A DNA stretch of 64,000 nucleotides, taken from positions 1 to 64,000 of the forward strand of contig NZ_CAMHFP010000002.1 of NCBI RefSeq assembly GCF_946184425.1, written 5' to 3'. This DNA comes from an uncultured Methanobrevibacter sp. (lineage in GTDB: Archaea; Methanobacteriota; Methanobacteria; Methanobacteriales; Methanobacteriaceae). This document shows positions 32,601 through 41,509 of this stretch, in pieces (the first letter of the stretch is position 1; each line of letters begins with the position of its first letter). The notes below the pieces were generated by a model that was not told where the DNA came from, did no database searches, and saw nothing but the letters and a program-made list of their open reading frames with translations. Position numbers and translations under genes: made by a program.

Positions 32601-34473
32601 CAGAAATGTCACTTCATTTACAATTTCCAAAGCGGATGACATTGAACTTAACACTAGCGTATTCAATGAAGAGTTGACAATTACAAATTCAAACAATGCA
32701 ACTGGTAAATTGACAATTTCAGTAAACGGAACTGATTATGAAGTAGAATTGGTAAACGGTACTGCAAAAACACCTGTTGATTTATATCCTGGTGAATATC
32801 AAGCAACAATCAATTATGCAGGTGATGAAAACTACAACCCTGTTTCCAAAAACATCACATTGACTGTTCCGAAAATTGAAGTTCCTTTCGATGAAGCTGT
32901 TGAAATTGAAGTTGTAAATGACACAACCTCTGCAGAAGTGACAGTTAAACTGCCTGGTGATGCAACTGGTGAGTTGATTGTAACTATCGATGGTGTTGAA
33001 ATGCCTCCAGTTGAAGTAGTAAACGGTACTGCAACAGTCAGAACAGATGACCTGGCTATTGGAAACCATACAGTAAGTGCATCATACTCAGGTGATGGAA
33101 AATATGCTCCGATTGAAAACACAACTACATTAACTGTTCCAAAAATACCTACTCCAATCGAAGATGCTGTAAGTGTTGAAATTCCGGAAGGTACTACTTC
33201 AGCTAAAATCACTGTAAAATTACCTGAATTCGCATCAGGTGATGTCAATATCACAGTTGATGGCAAACAATACACTGCCCCTATCAACGGTGGAGTTGCA
33301 ACAGTGACTGTAGACGATATGGCAGTCGGTGAACATAACCTTACCGTAAACTATCCTGGGGACTACAGATATGAGGCTGCAAACACAAATTCAACATTTG
33401 ATGTTCCTAAAGTGGTCTTGCCGGCGGATAAAACAATCAAAATTGACCTTCCAGTCAATACAACCTCTCCGGTAGTCACTGTAACATTGCCTAGGGATGC
33501 AACAGGAAAAGTTACAGTAACTGTTGACGGTGAAAATTACACTGCTGATGTTGTAAACGGTACTGCAAGTGTTGATGTCGGTGATTTAGCTATTGGAAAT
33601 CATACAGTAACCGCAACATACTCCGGTGATGACAAGTATGCGCCGGTTACCAAAAACTCTACTGTCAATATTCCTAAGGTAACTCCGTCAAAAGAGGACC
33701 TTTCAGTAGATGTTACACTTCCTGTCGGTGACAAGGACCCTGTACTTGATATAGGAGTGCCAAGTGACGCTACCGGATATGTATTAGTGGACATAAACGG
33801 CTACACATATCACCTTCCGATTGAAAATGGAGTATCCCACATCAACTTGCCTGATTTAAGCTATGGCAAACACAATGCAACCATAACTTATCCAGGTGAT
33901 GCGAAATATAATCCAATCAGCAAAAACGTCACAATTAACATTCCAAAACCTAAACTGTCCACATTGGACATTACCATCAGGTACACACATAATTACATAT
34001 ACAAAGTACGTGTAACACTTGACGGCAAGCCTATTGTAAAACAATATGTGACATTTAAGTTTGCAGGAAAAACATACAAACGTTTAACTGATGAAAAAGG
34101 TATTGTATCCCTTAAGTTGCCTACTGTGAAACCTAACACATATAAGATTTATGCAACCTACAAGGATGTGACAATATCCAAGAATATCAAGGTTGTAAGC
34201 ATCATACATGCCAAAAACAAGGTTGCAAAAACAACATCCAAACGTATTATCATAAAAGTCTTGTTGAAGTCTGTAAACAAGAAATACATGAGCGGAAAAA
34301 TAGTAAGTATGAAATTCCTTGGAAAGGTCTACAAGGCCAAAACCAATAGCAAAGGAATTGCTCTATTTACATTCAAGAATGTTGTTCCAAAACTTAAGGT
34401 CAACAAGCCATATAAGTTCCTAGTCACATATGGTCAGGACAAATTAACAAGAACAGTTGTTGTCAGAAGATAG
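26600..34473 (+). pseudogene. Giant adhesin-like protein, C-terminal part behind the frameshift
   Basis: In its own frame this part opens inside an Ig-like domain. The ATG at 26452 in the same frame only gives about 50 out-of-context residues and has no ribosome site, so separate expression is doubtful. About fifteen Big_2 domains with the linker ITVNKLxPxI run to about 30290. Next come about six Ig-like repeats (YPNxxTVxVxxDVxGxYTV), then five repeats ending in IGNHTVSASYSGDGKYAP, and a C-terminal unit with KTNSKGIA ending in VVRR. The frame is otherwise clean over 7.8 kb, which argues for a very recent or reversible break. Expected role: long extracellular stalk with a wall-associated end. 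Confidence 0.75.
26791..27290 (+). repeat. 500-bp direct repeat, copy 2
   Basis: Second copy of the 26061-26560 repeat, translated in the downstream frame to the same two Ig-like domains. Between the copies lie 230 bases that hold one divergent Ig-like domain and the frameshift. Confidence 0.95.
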
Positions 34474-34509
34474 AGATTACTTTCTCTATCACTTTCTTTT
34501 TTTTTATTT
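34469..34509 (+). terminator. Terminator overlapping the stop codon of the giant adhesin
   Basis: GATAGAGA (34469-34476) pairs perfectly with TCTCTATC (34483-34490), followed by CTTTC and a run of T. As after the second adhesin, the stem includes the TAG stop. Confidence 0.65.
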
Positions 34510-34572
34510 TTAGTCTAATTTTTTCACTATTTTTCAATAGGATTATAGATAATCAGATTCATATATTAATTC

Positions 34573-34902
34573 ATGAAAAAAGTTAAAATTACAATCCTAA
34601 AGACTACTTTTCAAGAGGATCTTGCAAAGGAATATGGTATTGAGGGACTTTCAACATGTCCTATGATGAGTGAAGGTCAGGTATATTATGCGGATTATGC
34701 AAAGCCTGAAAACTTTTGTGATGAGGCCTGGAAGGCTATCTATCAGTATGTTTTTGCATTGGCTCACGGTGTTCAGGAAATCTGGTATTACAGTGATTGG
34801 ATTAAAACTCCTGGTGTGGCAATTGTCTCATGTAATGACGGGTTAAGACCGGTAATTATGAAACTGGAAGCAACTGACATTGAATCTGTTGCAGAAGATT
34901 AA
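34573..34902 (+). CDS. TIGR04076-like small protein
   Basis: The 109-residue protein resembles the TIGR04076 family: KVKITILKTTFQEDLAKEYG at the start, CPMMSEGQ, the FCDEAW segment, and GVAIVSCNDGLRPVIMKLE at the end. The conserved cysteines (CPMM, FCDEAW, SCNDG) suggest a metal or redox site, but the function is unknown. The presumed start has no clear ribosome site; TATA-like sequence is only about 10-30 bases upstream, so the message may be leaderless. It follows the adhesin terminator, so it is probably a single-gene unit. Confidence 0.65.
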   Translation: MKKVKITILKTTFQEDLAKEYGIEGLSTCPMMSEGQVYYADYAKPENFCDEAWKAIYQYVFALAHGVQEIWYYSDWIKTPGVAIVSCNDGLRPVIMKLEATDIESVAED

Positions 34903-35160
34903 AAGTAGCTCGTTTATTTTCATAAAATTACTAATTTTCTGTAGACAATTTTATAAAAAATAATATTTTCATTATTATTAATAAATATTATTTTATTTTA
35001 TACAATATTTGGGGTTTTCCATTTTAAATTCTAATTTTATTTTCAGTGGAATTAAATGAAAAATATAAAATAAATGTAAAAATGCAGTATTCCAAATGAA
35101 GATGATTTTTTGAGAATAATTCAAACATGTACAAGGATTTCAAAAAGTAAGTTCAACAAC

Positions 35161-35796
35161 TCAGTATCTGGTTGGTAATTTTGTAAATTCCTCCTGAGCA
35201 TATTCATAGAAATACCCAAGTTCCCTGCCGTTGACAAAGATATGACTTACTGTAATAGCAACTGTCATTTCTTTATCTTCATTTATACGTCCCCAGCTTA
35301 TCAACGGCTGGATTTGACGGCCTGTCACAACACAGCTTGTAATTGAGTCAAAATCAATCCATGGGATGCATGAAAAGTTTGCGATGTTTTCCATATCTCT
35401 TTTTTCCATATCCACAGTAAATCCCTTATTTTCACCATTCAAAATTGATTTTGAGAGATCTTTAACATAATCATGCCATTCATTGAGGGTATCAAAGTTT
35501 TGTGGGGTTTCAACTCTCATTTCCTTATATATTTCGTTTTTCTCATCCATTATTGGTGTGGTTGCCTCAAGATAGTCAAATTCATAAACCTTATTGTTTA
35601 TTATTCTTCTTTTTAGTGCCGGTACTCTGTTTACTGCATTCATCAGACAGCCCAGACTCATGACAAAAAATGATTTATCGTGTTCATGACACCAATTCCA
35701 CATTTTTTCCACACTGATTCTTGCAGACATGGTGTATCTGGAAGATTGGAAATTAATGAATGGATTTTCATTTAGATTAAATTCAATTTCTCTCAT
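35161..35796 (-). CDS. Chloramphenicol acetyltransferase-fold protein
   Basis: This 211-residue protein has the CAT-family layout: an N-terminal YTMSARISVEKMWNW strand-helix, FFVMSLGCLMNAVNRVPALKRRI where CATs have the subunit-interface helix, SCIPWIDFDSI, and a catalytic-type motif SHIFVNGREL with His185. In CATs the motif is HxxxDG; here Asn replaces Asp. The family transfers acetyl from acetyl-CoA, but many archaeal and gut homologues have unknown acceptors, so resistance should not be assumed. It is divergent from the next gene and shares its promoter region. Confidence 0.7.
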   Translation of the reverse strand: MREIEFNLNENPFINFQSSRYTMSARISVEKMWNWCHEHDKSFFVMSLGCLMNAVNRVPALKRRIINNKVYEFDYLEATTPIMDEKNEIYKEMRVETPQNFDTLNEWHDYVKDLSKSILNGENKGFTVDMEKRDMENIANFSCIPWIDFDSITSCVVTGRQIQPLISWGRINEDKEMTVAITVSHIFVNGRELGYFYEYAQEEFTKLPTRY

Positions 35797-35871
35797 TTAA
35801 AAAACCTTAATCTTTTTATATCATTTTTTAATATATATTATATTGTATAAATCTTTAATGGGTTTGTTAAA

Positions 35872-37203
35872 ATGAAAGTAGTAATCGTAGGTGGAGGAGC
35901 TGGAGGAATATCAACAGCTTCAAATATTCGCAAAATTGACAAAGATATAGAAATTACAGTTCTCACAAGAGACAACAAAGTAGCATATTCTCCATGCGCT
36001 ATTCCTTATGTATTGTCCGGAACAATTGAATCATTCGATGATATTGTTATGAGAACTCCTGAAGATTATAAAGAAAAAGATATTGATGTTATCATTGAGG
36101 CAGAAGTGACTGCAGTTGATTCTGATAAAAAAACCGTGACTTATCAAAAGAATGGTAAAGATACTGTCATACCATATGACAAGCTTGTATTGGCTACAGG
36201 AGGAAATCCATTTGTCCCTCCAATGCAGGGTGTGGACTTGGATGGAGTATTCAAAATCAGAAACATTGAAGACGGTATGAAAGTACAGGAAGCTATGAAA
36301 GATGCAAAAAGCGCAATCGTAACTGGTGCAGGTTTAATTGGTATAGAAATTGCATTTGCTCTTAAAAAACAAGGTTTGGATGTTATATTAAGTGAAATGA
36401 TGCCTCAAATTGTTCCAAGATCTTTGGATAAGGACATGTCCGACATATTGGTAAAATACCTTGGAATGGAAGGAATTAAAGTTGTATTAGGTAAACCTAT
36501 CACTAAATTAATCGGTGATGGTAAAGTCGAAAAGGCATGTTTCGGTGATGAAGAGGTTTATGACGCTGACATGGTAATAATGGCAACAGGTGTAAGACCT
36601 GAATTGGAACTTGCTGAAATGGCAGGATGTGACATCGGAAGATGGGCAATCATTGTAAATGACAGAATGGAAACATCAGTTGAAGATGTTTACGCTGTTG
36701 GAGACTGTGTCGAATCCAGAGACCTTATTTTAGGATTTAATACAATTTCTCACTTAGGAACTACAGCTGTTCGTGAATCAAAAACATTAGCTCGTACAAT
36801 CTGCGGTAAAAAATCCAAATTCAATCCTGTATTGAATTCAATGGTTTCTAAAGTGGGCAAATTGGAATTTGGTGCTGTAGGATATACCACAAGTTTCGCT
36901 CAACAAAACCAGATCAGACCTGTTGTACAAAAAGTGCAGGCACTTACAAGAGCAAGATACTATCCTAATGCAAAACCTATGGACATCAAGGTTATCTGTG
37001 ACGGTAACGGAACCATTATAGGTTGTCAAATCATAGCTGAAGAAAGGGTAGCTGAAAGAATTGATACCATGACTTTGGCTATTACCGAAGGATTGACCTG
37101 CTTTGATTTAAGTAATATGGAATTTGCTTATGCACCACCGGTATCAATGGTTACAGACCCATTAATCCTTGCCGTTGAAGAGGTTAGTAAAAAATTTAAT
37201 TAA
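35872..37203 (+). CDS. FAD-dependent pyridine nucleotide-disulfide oxidoreductase (CoA-disulfide reductase/NADH oxidase type)
   Basis: The 443-residue flavoprotein starts with an FAD Rossmann motif GGGAGG, followed by the single redox cysteine in YSPCAIPY (Cys42), typical of CoA-disulfide reductase, NADH oxidase and NADH peroxidase. A second Rossmann motif GAGLIGIEIA binds NAD(P)H, and DVYAVGDC contacts FAD. A C-terminal dimerisation domain is present. It probably reduces disulfides, oxygen or peroxide using NAD(P)H. The Mrp-type ATPase starts 25 bases after its stop, suggesting an operon for redox or Fe-S upkeep. Confidence 0.85.
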   Translation: MKVVIVGGGAGGISTASNIRKIDKDIEITVLTRDNKVAYSPCAIPYVLSGTIESFDDIVMRTPEDYKEKDIDVIIEAEVTAVDSDKKTVTYQKNGKDTVIPYDKLVLATGGNPFVPPMQGVDLDGVFKIRNIEDGMKVQEAMKDAKSAIVTGAGLIGIEIAFALKKQGLDVILSEMMPQIVPRSLDKDMSDILVKYLGMEGIKVVLGKPITKLIGDGKVEKACFGDEEVYDADMVIMATGVRPELELAEMAGCDIGRWAIIVNDRMETSVEDVYAVGDCVESRDLILGFNTISHLGTTAVRESKTLARTICGKKSKFNPVLNSMVSKVGKLEFGAVGYTTSFAQQNQIRPVVQKVQALTRARYYPNAKPMDIKVICDGNGTIIGCQIIAEERVAERIDTMTLAITEGLTCFDLSNMEFAYAPPVSMVTDPLILAVEEVSKKFN

Positions 37204-37228
37204 ATAAATATTTTTGGAGATGATATTA

Positions 37229-38209
37229 ATGCCAGAACATGGACACGGTCACGGTCATCATGGTCACGGAGGCCAAATGACACCTGAACAACAAAGACAA
37301 ATGATTGAACAAGAATTGAGAATAGCTAAAAACCTTGGCCAAATCAAGCATAAAATAGTTGTTATGAGTGGAAAAGGAGGAGTTGGAAAATCCACCGTTG
37401 CAGCTAACATTGCTGAAACATTACAATCAATGGGATATGCAACAGGAATACTTGATGCAGATATTCACGGACCAAACATTCCTAAAATGCTTGGAATCGA
37501 AATTTTAGAACAGGAATTTAATCAATTTCAATTTGATACCTTCAAGGAAATAACTGAAAATGCAATGGCTAAAGAAACTTTTGAAACAAAAGAAGAGGAA
37601 GCAGAATTCATCAAGGCAAAACAGCAAGAATACAGCCATTCAATGTTTCCGGTAGTTACTCCAACAGGTTTGAAAGTAATGTCAATGGCATTTTTAATTG
37701 ACGCTATAGACAGACCTATCATTTGGAGAGGTCCTCAAAAAACAGGCGCTATCAAACAATTGATTTCCGATGTATATTGGGGAAAACTTGACTTTTTAAT
37801 TATCGATAACCCACCTGGAACCGGTGACGAACCTTTGACAGTTTTACAGACAATTCCTGATGCAGATGCAGTAATTATGGTAACCACTCCTAATGTAGTG
37901 TCTCAGGAAGATGTTTTAAAATGTGTAAAAATGGTTGAAATGATGAATATTAAGAAAATAGGTCTTATTGAAAACATGGCTTATTATATTTGTCCTCACT
38001 GTGATGAAAAGCTACACATATTCGGTGAAGGTAACGGTAAATTATTTGCAGAAGAAATGGAAATTGAATATTTAGGCGATTTGCCTATTGAAGAATCAGT
38101 CTCCAATTCCCCAAATAAAGAGGCAACTATTTCAACATTAAATCCGGATGATGAAGTTTCAAAAAGATTTGAAGAAATAGTAAAAGAAATAAACGAAAAA
38201 TTTTGTTAG
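37229..38209 (+). CDS. Mrp/NBP35-family ATPase, Fe-S cluster carrier
   Basis: The 326-residue P-loop protein contains the deviant Walker A MSGKGGVGKST near residues 46-56, Walker B-like FLIIDNPPGTGDE and the C-terminal CPHC motif (Cys255, Cys258) that bridges a [4Fe-4S] cluster at the dimer face. The N-terminus is His/Gly-rich (HGHGHGHHGHGG), which may hold metal. About 50 residues after the P-loop region form a charged insert rich in Glu and Lys. GGAGATGAT before 37229 decides the start. Family role: transfer of Fe-S clusters to apo-proteins. It ends 4 bases inside the converging SseB-like gene. Confidence 0.88.
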   Translation: MPEHGHGHGHHGHGGQMTPEQQRQMIEQELRIAKNLGQIKHKIVVMSGKGGVGKSTVAANIAETLQSMGYATGILDADIHGPNIPKMLGIEILEQEFNQFQFDTFKEITENAMAKETFETKEEEAEFIKAKQQEYSHSMFPVVTPTGLKVMSMAFLIDAIDRPIIWRGPQKTGAIKQLISDVYWGKLDFLIIDNPPGTGDEPLTVLQTIPDADAVIMVTTPNVVSQEDVLKCVKMVEMMNIKKIGLIENMAYYICPHCDEKLHIFGEGNGKLFAEEMEIEYLGDLPIEESVSNSPNKEATISTLNPDDEVSKRFEEIVKEINEKFC

Positions 38210-38601
38210 ATTAATGTAATGTTAATGATATAACTTACACGAGCTATATTTACGATGTATCCTAAGAAATTAGGATCTTCTTTTAATTTTTTAAAGTAAT
38301 CAAGTTTTTCAATCACATAATCCTTGTTTTCATCCATCACATTCAAGGAAAAGTACTGCATTCCATTTTTATATTCTAGTGCGTCAGTAAATATTGGAAC
38401 CAGATACTGCCCGTCATTTGCATATGGAATTTTCACTGGTTTTCCGCCTTCAACAGAAATTATGAATTCTTTATCTGAAATATATTCTTTAATTGTCTGT
38501 TCTGTTTTTTCAATTGCTTTCTGGTTTTGATTTTCGCCATGCATATAAATCATGTTGATATGATTTTTAAGCTTAGGATGTTTTATTTCTTCGATTTTCA
38601 T
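38206..38601 (-). CDS. SseB-like protein, paralogue 1
   Basis: The 131-residue protein has the SseB-type core: ISVEGGKPVKIPYA, QYLVPIFTDALEY and a C-terminal LGYIVNIA strand where relatives have GFxINP. SseB proteins are small cytosolic proteins of unclear role that affect serine sensitivity in bacteria. Three related genes lie together at 40087-41303. This one converges on the Mrp gene with a 4-base overlap and starts a few bases downstream of the MsrAB gene on the same strand, so it may be co-transcribed with MsrAB. Confidence 0.6.
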   Translation of the reverse strand: MKIEEIKHPKLKNHINMIYMHGENQNQKAIEKTEQTIKEYISDKEFIISVEGGKPVKIPYANDGQYLVPIFTDALEYKNGMQYFSLNVMDENKDYVIEKLDYFKKLKEDPNFLGYIVNIARVSYIINITLI

Positions 38602-38606
38602 TATAT

Positions 38607-39518
38607 CTACTTTTTGTTTTTATTGTTAATATATTCTTCAATCTCTTGTTTTGGAATGAATTTCAATGCTGCAGAGTTGATGCAGTATCTTTTTGCCCCT
38701 CCAGGTCCGTCATTGAAGACATGGCCAAGGTGGGAATTGGCTTTGGCGCTTCTGACTTCAACTCTTGTGCTTCCATGTGAAAAATCCCTGTTTTTTGTTA
38801 TTACATCTTCGGAAATGGGTTTTGTAAATGCAGGCCAACCGCATCCTGAGTCAAACTTGTCCTCAGAAGAAAAAAGAAGTTCACCATTTACAACATCTAC
38901 ATATACACCATCTTCATAAAAGTCATCATATTCACCACTAAATGGCGGTTCTGTCATAGAAAGCTGTGTTATTTCATACTCTTCACGAGTCAAGTGTTTG
39001 AATTCTTCATCGTTTATTAAATTTAAATCAACATGACAATAGCCCTGCTGATTTTTTTCAAGATATTTCTGGTGATATTCCTCAGCTGTGTAAAAGCATC
39101 CAATAGGACCAACTTCAACGACAATTTTTTCACAATCCTCATTCTGTTTTTTTGCAAAAAATTTCAGGATGTCTTCCCTTTGGGATTCCTCCTGCCAGTA
39201 GACACCTGTACGGTATTGAGTTCCGATGTCTGGACCCTGACGGTTTAATGAATAAGGATCAATAATCATGTAATATTTTTCTAAAATTTCCTCAAGGGAA
39301 ATGATTTCAGGATTGTAGGTTACCTTGACACTTTCGGCATGGCCTGTTTTGCCTGTGCATACCTTTTCATATGTCGGTGCCAAATCATTCCCATTAGCAT
39401 AGCCTACCTCTGTCTGATTGACTCCCTTCAATCGGGATATAAATGCTTCCACGCCCCAAAAGCATCCACCTGCCAAATAGATTACCTTTAATTTTGTATA
39501 CATATTATTTAATTTCAT
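38607..39518 (-). CDS. msrAB: Bifunctional peptide methionine sulfoxide reductase MsrA-MsrB
   Basis: The protein of about 303 residues fuses MsrA and MsrB. The MsrA half begins with [11 protein letters not shown] holding the catalytic Cys and includes the TGHAESV and YFxxHDP-like regions. The MsrB half has [22 protein letters not shown] and [11 protein letters not shown] with the catalytic Cys. Together they reduce both S- and R-methionine sulfoxide. Zinc-binding CxxC pairs of some MsrBs are absent. The start is uncertain: ATG 39518 and 39503 or TTG 39542 are possible and none has a strong ribosome site; a short leader is likely. Fused forms are common in bacteria, so transfer is possible. 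Confidence 0.92.
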   Translation of the reverse strand: MKLNNMYTKLKVIYLAGGCFWGVEAFISRLKGVNQTEVGYANGNDLAPTYEKVCTGKTGHAESVKVTYNPEIISLEEILEKYYMIIDPYSLNRQGPDIGTQYRTGVYWQEESQREDILKFFAKKQNEDCEKIVVEVGPIGCFYTAEEYHQKYLEKNQQGYCHVDLNLINDEEFKHLTREEYEITQLSMTEPPFSGEYDDFYEDGVYVDVVNGELLFSSEDKFDSGCGWPAFTKPISEDVITKNRDFSHGSTRVEVRSAKANSHLGHVFNDGPGGAKRYCINSAALKFIPKQEIEEYINNKNKK

Positions 39519-39621
39519 TTGGTTATATTTATCATTTGGCAATTATTTTTCCGTCAAAAAACTTTTTTATAATAAAATTCATACATTTATAATAGTTTAT
39601 TATTTTGGAGGAATTATTCAA

Positions 39622-39813
39622 ATGTTTTATAGTACTATTATGAAAATCGATTCAATCGATAGATTAAGAGATATTAGGGATGCTTTACTTGTAGAACAGG
39701 GTATCAATCCTACCCGTCAAGGTGAACAAGCTATTAAAGTGGTTGTCGAAAGAATTGATGAGATTCAAGCTACTTTAGATAAATCTGCAACCAAAAACAG
39801 AAACAGAAGATAA
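39622..39813 (+). CDS. Small conserved-looking protein, 63 residues
   Basis: I do not recognise this family. GGAGG (39607-39611) stands 10 bases before the ATG, so translation is well supported. The protein is charged and helical (IDSIDRLRDIRDALLVEQG, then VVVERIDEIQATLDK), with the look of a small coiled-coil or helix-hairpin, and it ends in a basic RNRR. The next frame begins immediately at its stop codon, so the two are likely translated together. No catalytic motif is visible. Confidence 0.6.
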   Translation: MFYSTIMKIDSIDRLRDIRDALLVEQGINPTRQGEQAIKVVVERIDEIQATLDKSATKNRNRR

Positions 39814-40098
39814 GTGATTTTCGTGTTGAGGCGGGCATCTAGTAACAGACGATTACTTAGAAAAAGAATGTATAAAGCACCACATACTCGTCATAGGAAT
39901 TCTCAATATTACCGTGAGAATAAAAGTTTAGTTAAACCACACCAAGAGGAATTTAGAAATTCCCATGCACCGGTTATAAGACGTAAAAGAAGACCTAAAC
40001 GTGAAGTTGTAAAAGGATTTAAAATGTCTTATAGATATAAATATTATGTTGATGATGTTGTAGAAGAAGAGGAAATGGATGAGAAATCAGAAGAATGA
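39814..40098 (+). CDS. Small basic protein with acidic tail
   Basis: The product is up to 94 residues and unrecognised. Residues 6-70 are very rich in Arg, Lys and His (RRKRRPKREVV), suggesting nucleic-acid contact, and the last 20 are acidic (EEEEMDEKSEE). Start choice is open: GTG 39814 abuts the upstream stop, while GTG 39823 has GTGAT a few bases before it. It overlaps the converging SseB-like gene by 12 bases. The composition is simple, so it could be a structural or ribosome-associated peptide; confidence in a real gene comes mainly from coupling to the preceding gene. Confidence 0.45.
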   Translation: MIFVLRRASSNRRLLRKRMYKAPHTRHRNSQYYRENKSLVKPHQEEFRNSHAPVIRRKRRPKREVVKGFKMSYRYKYYVDDVVEEEEMDEKSEE

Positions 40099-40368
40099 TT
40101 CTTCCATTATCTCATTTTTGTCAACATGCTTGTTTTCATTATGCATATTTAATATTATGCCCGAAAAGGCATCATCATTTTTTGAAAGCTCTTTAAATAG
40201 TTCAAGTGACACTTCACAAGGAGTATAATCACTCAAATCCATATGTTTTAAGCCTTCTTCATATTCTTCAAGACTTGAAAAAACAATAATTTTAAACTCA
40301 TCAATGCTACCACATACAAGAAAGTCCCTTTCATGACCTTCTCCAATTGAAGGGCAAATGAATTTCAT
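40087..40368 (-). CDS. SseB-like protein, paralogue 4 (short)
   Basis: The 93-residue protein is a short relative of the two genes upstream. IIVFSSLEEYEEGLKHMDLS takes the place of the PIFTDxxEY core, and FSGIILNMHNEN corresponds to the FQGFVINPHSQN ending of its neighbour. The N-terminal half of an SseB domain is missing, so it may be a degraded or minimal form. It begins directly at the end of the upstream gene with no spacer, which implies coupled translation in a three-gene unit. Confidence 0.55.
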   Translation of the reverse strand: MKFICPSIGEGHERDFLVCGSIDEFKIIVFSSLEEYEEGLKHMDLSDYTPCEVSLELFKELSKNDDAFSGIILNMHNENKHVDKNEIMEESFF

Positions 40369-40812
40369 TTAAAAATCACCGTTCCGGTCCATATTGAAGT
40401 TTTGGGAATGGGGATTTATTACAAATCCCTGGAAATGTTCATCTTCTTCAGCTATTTTTGTGATGTCTTCAGGAGTCATTACCTTCATTTCTAATTTATC
40501 CAAAAAGAGTTTTGCTATTTTTGCACTTCCAACTGCATATTCCCTGATATCTGTAAAAATTGGAATAATATATTGTTTTGATGCCTCGGTAAGTGTCAGT
40601 TTCACAGGCCGGTCAACTTCATCAACCAAAGTGAAGTAAATCTCTTCAGGATAAGTTTGCTTGATGTTTTCTTTTACTGCATCAAGTTCAACGGCCTGTT
40701 CAGTTTTAAGTTTTTTGGCCATATCAGCATATATTTGGATATATTCCTTAAGCTGACTTTTTGATGCCTTTACATTATTTTTCTGATAGTCTTCGTAATC
40801 TTTAGGGTTCAT
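40369..40812 (-). CDS. SseB-like protein, paralogue 3
   Basis: The 147-residue protein shows the SseB-type core: PVKLTLTEASKQYIIPIFTDIREYAVGS, then a helix (IAKLFLDKLEMKVM) and the strand FQGFVINPHSQNF. Its first 60 residues are helical and charged. It starts 2 bases beyond the stop of the preceding gene, whose GTGAG near the stop can serve as ribosome site. The function is unknown; SseB members are linked to amino-acid sensitivity and in some bacteria to type III secretion, neither of which applies clearly here. Confidence 0.62.
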   Translation of the reverse strand: MNPKDYEDYQKNNVKASKSQLKEYIQIYADMAKKLKTEQAVELDAVKENIKQTYPEEIYFTLVDEVDRPVKLTLTEASKQYIIPIFTDIREYAVGSAKIAKLFLDKLEMKVMTPEDITKIAEEDEHFQGFVINPHSQNFNMDRNGDF

Positions 40813-40814
40813 AT

Positions 40815-41303
40815 TTACTCACAGCAGTCGTGAACATCTTCTCCGCCGATAACGAAATCCCATTGTGGTGCATTGATTGCAAGGCCAATGAAACCTTCAT
40901 CATCTGCATAATCTGCCACTATTTCGCTTCCGACTTTGGTGTCGCATTCAAATTCATTGTCTTCAAACTGTTCTTTGAAAACAGTGATTGCCTCTTCAGC
41001 TTCTTTTTCATCAGTGTAAACGGGTATTACGAATTCTTCATCTTCGTCGTCTTCTTCACTTATGATTAAAGCAACCACTTCTTTTTCTTCGCTTTTTGCA
41101 TTTGAAACGATGATAAATTCTTCATTAAAAACTTTGTGTTCTATTTCATGGTATATTTCACCAAGTTCTTCAATCTGTTCCTTGTTGTCTTCTTCAAAGC
41201 TTTCGGGAAGATCTTCTGAATTTTCTAATTCCTTTTCTATTTTTGCATTTAAATCATCATCAAGTTCAATAAATTTTTCTACTAATTGTTTAAGTTCGCT
41301 CAT
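40815..41303 (-). CDS. SseB-like acidic protein, paralogue 2
   Basis: This 162-residue protein is strongly acidic, with runs such as SEEDDEDEEFVIPVYTDEKE that contain the family's PxxTD core, and ends with GFIGLAINAPQWDFVIGGED. It is the promoter-proximal gene of the three SseB-like genes on this strand, with a good ribosome site (AGGTGAAAT). A symmetric palindrome flanks a TATA-like element 110-155 bases upstream. The high Asp/Glu content could reflect binding of a basic partner or metal, which is inference. Confidence 0.58.
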   Translation of the reverse strand: MSELKQLVEKFIELDDDLNAKIEKELENSEDLPESFEEDNKEQIEELGEIYHEIEHKVFNEEFIIVSNAKSEEKEVVALIISEEDDEDEEFVIPVYTDEKEAEEAITVFKEQFEDNEFECDTKVGSEIVADYADDEGFIGLAINAPQWDFVIGGEDVHDCCE

Positions 41304-41418
41304 AATTTCACCTAATTAATAAATAATCGTTAAAAAAAAGTTTTTAAAAACAAATGAACATTCTCTTCCTAAACACCACTAAAGGAATACAAACGAATGC
41401 TCATTTCAACCATCACCA

Positions 41419-41460
41419 TTGTTCATATTATAAAAAAATAGTATATAACAATATGAACAA
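41419..41460 (-). promoter_or_regulatory. Inverted repeat around a TATA-like element upstream of the SseB-like genes
   Basis: TTGTTCATATT (41419-41429) and AATATGAACAA (41450-41460) are perfect 11-bp inverted arms separated by 20 bases that contain TATATAAC (41442-41449). Related half sites (TGAACAT near 41355, GCTCAT near 41400) lie closer to the gene. The layout suggests an operator, most likely for the leftward SseB-like unit, since the only other neighbour ends here. Confidence 0.4.
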
Positions 41461-41509
41461 TATTATTTATAATTTCAACCTATATAAAGTTTTAGTATCC
41501 GAATAGTAA

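Noticed and set aside
35161..35796. Antibiotic-resistance CAT
   Set aside because: The HxxxDG motif is altered to HIFVNG, and non-resistance homologues are common.
38527..38919. 130-codon plus-strand frame opposite msrAB
   Set aside because: It is antisense to the conserved MsrB domain.
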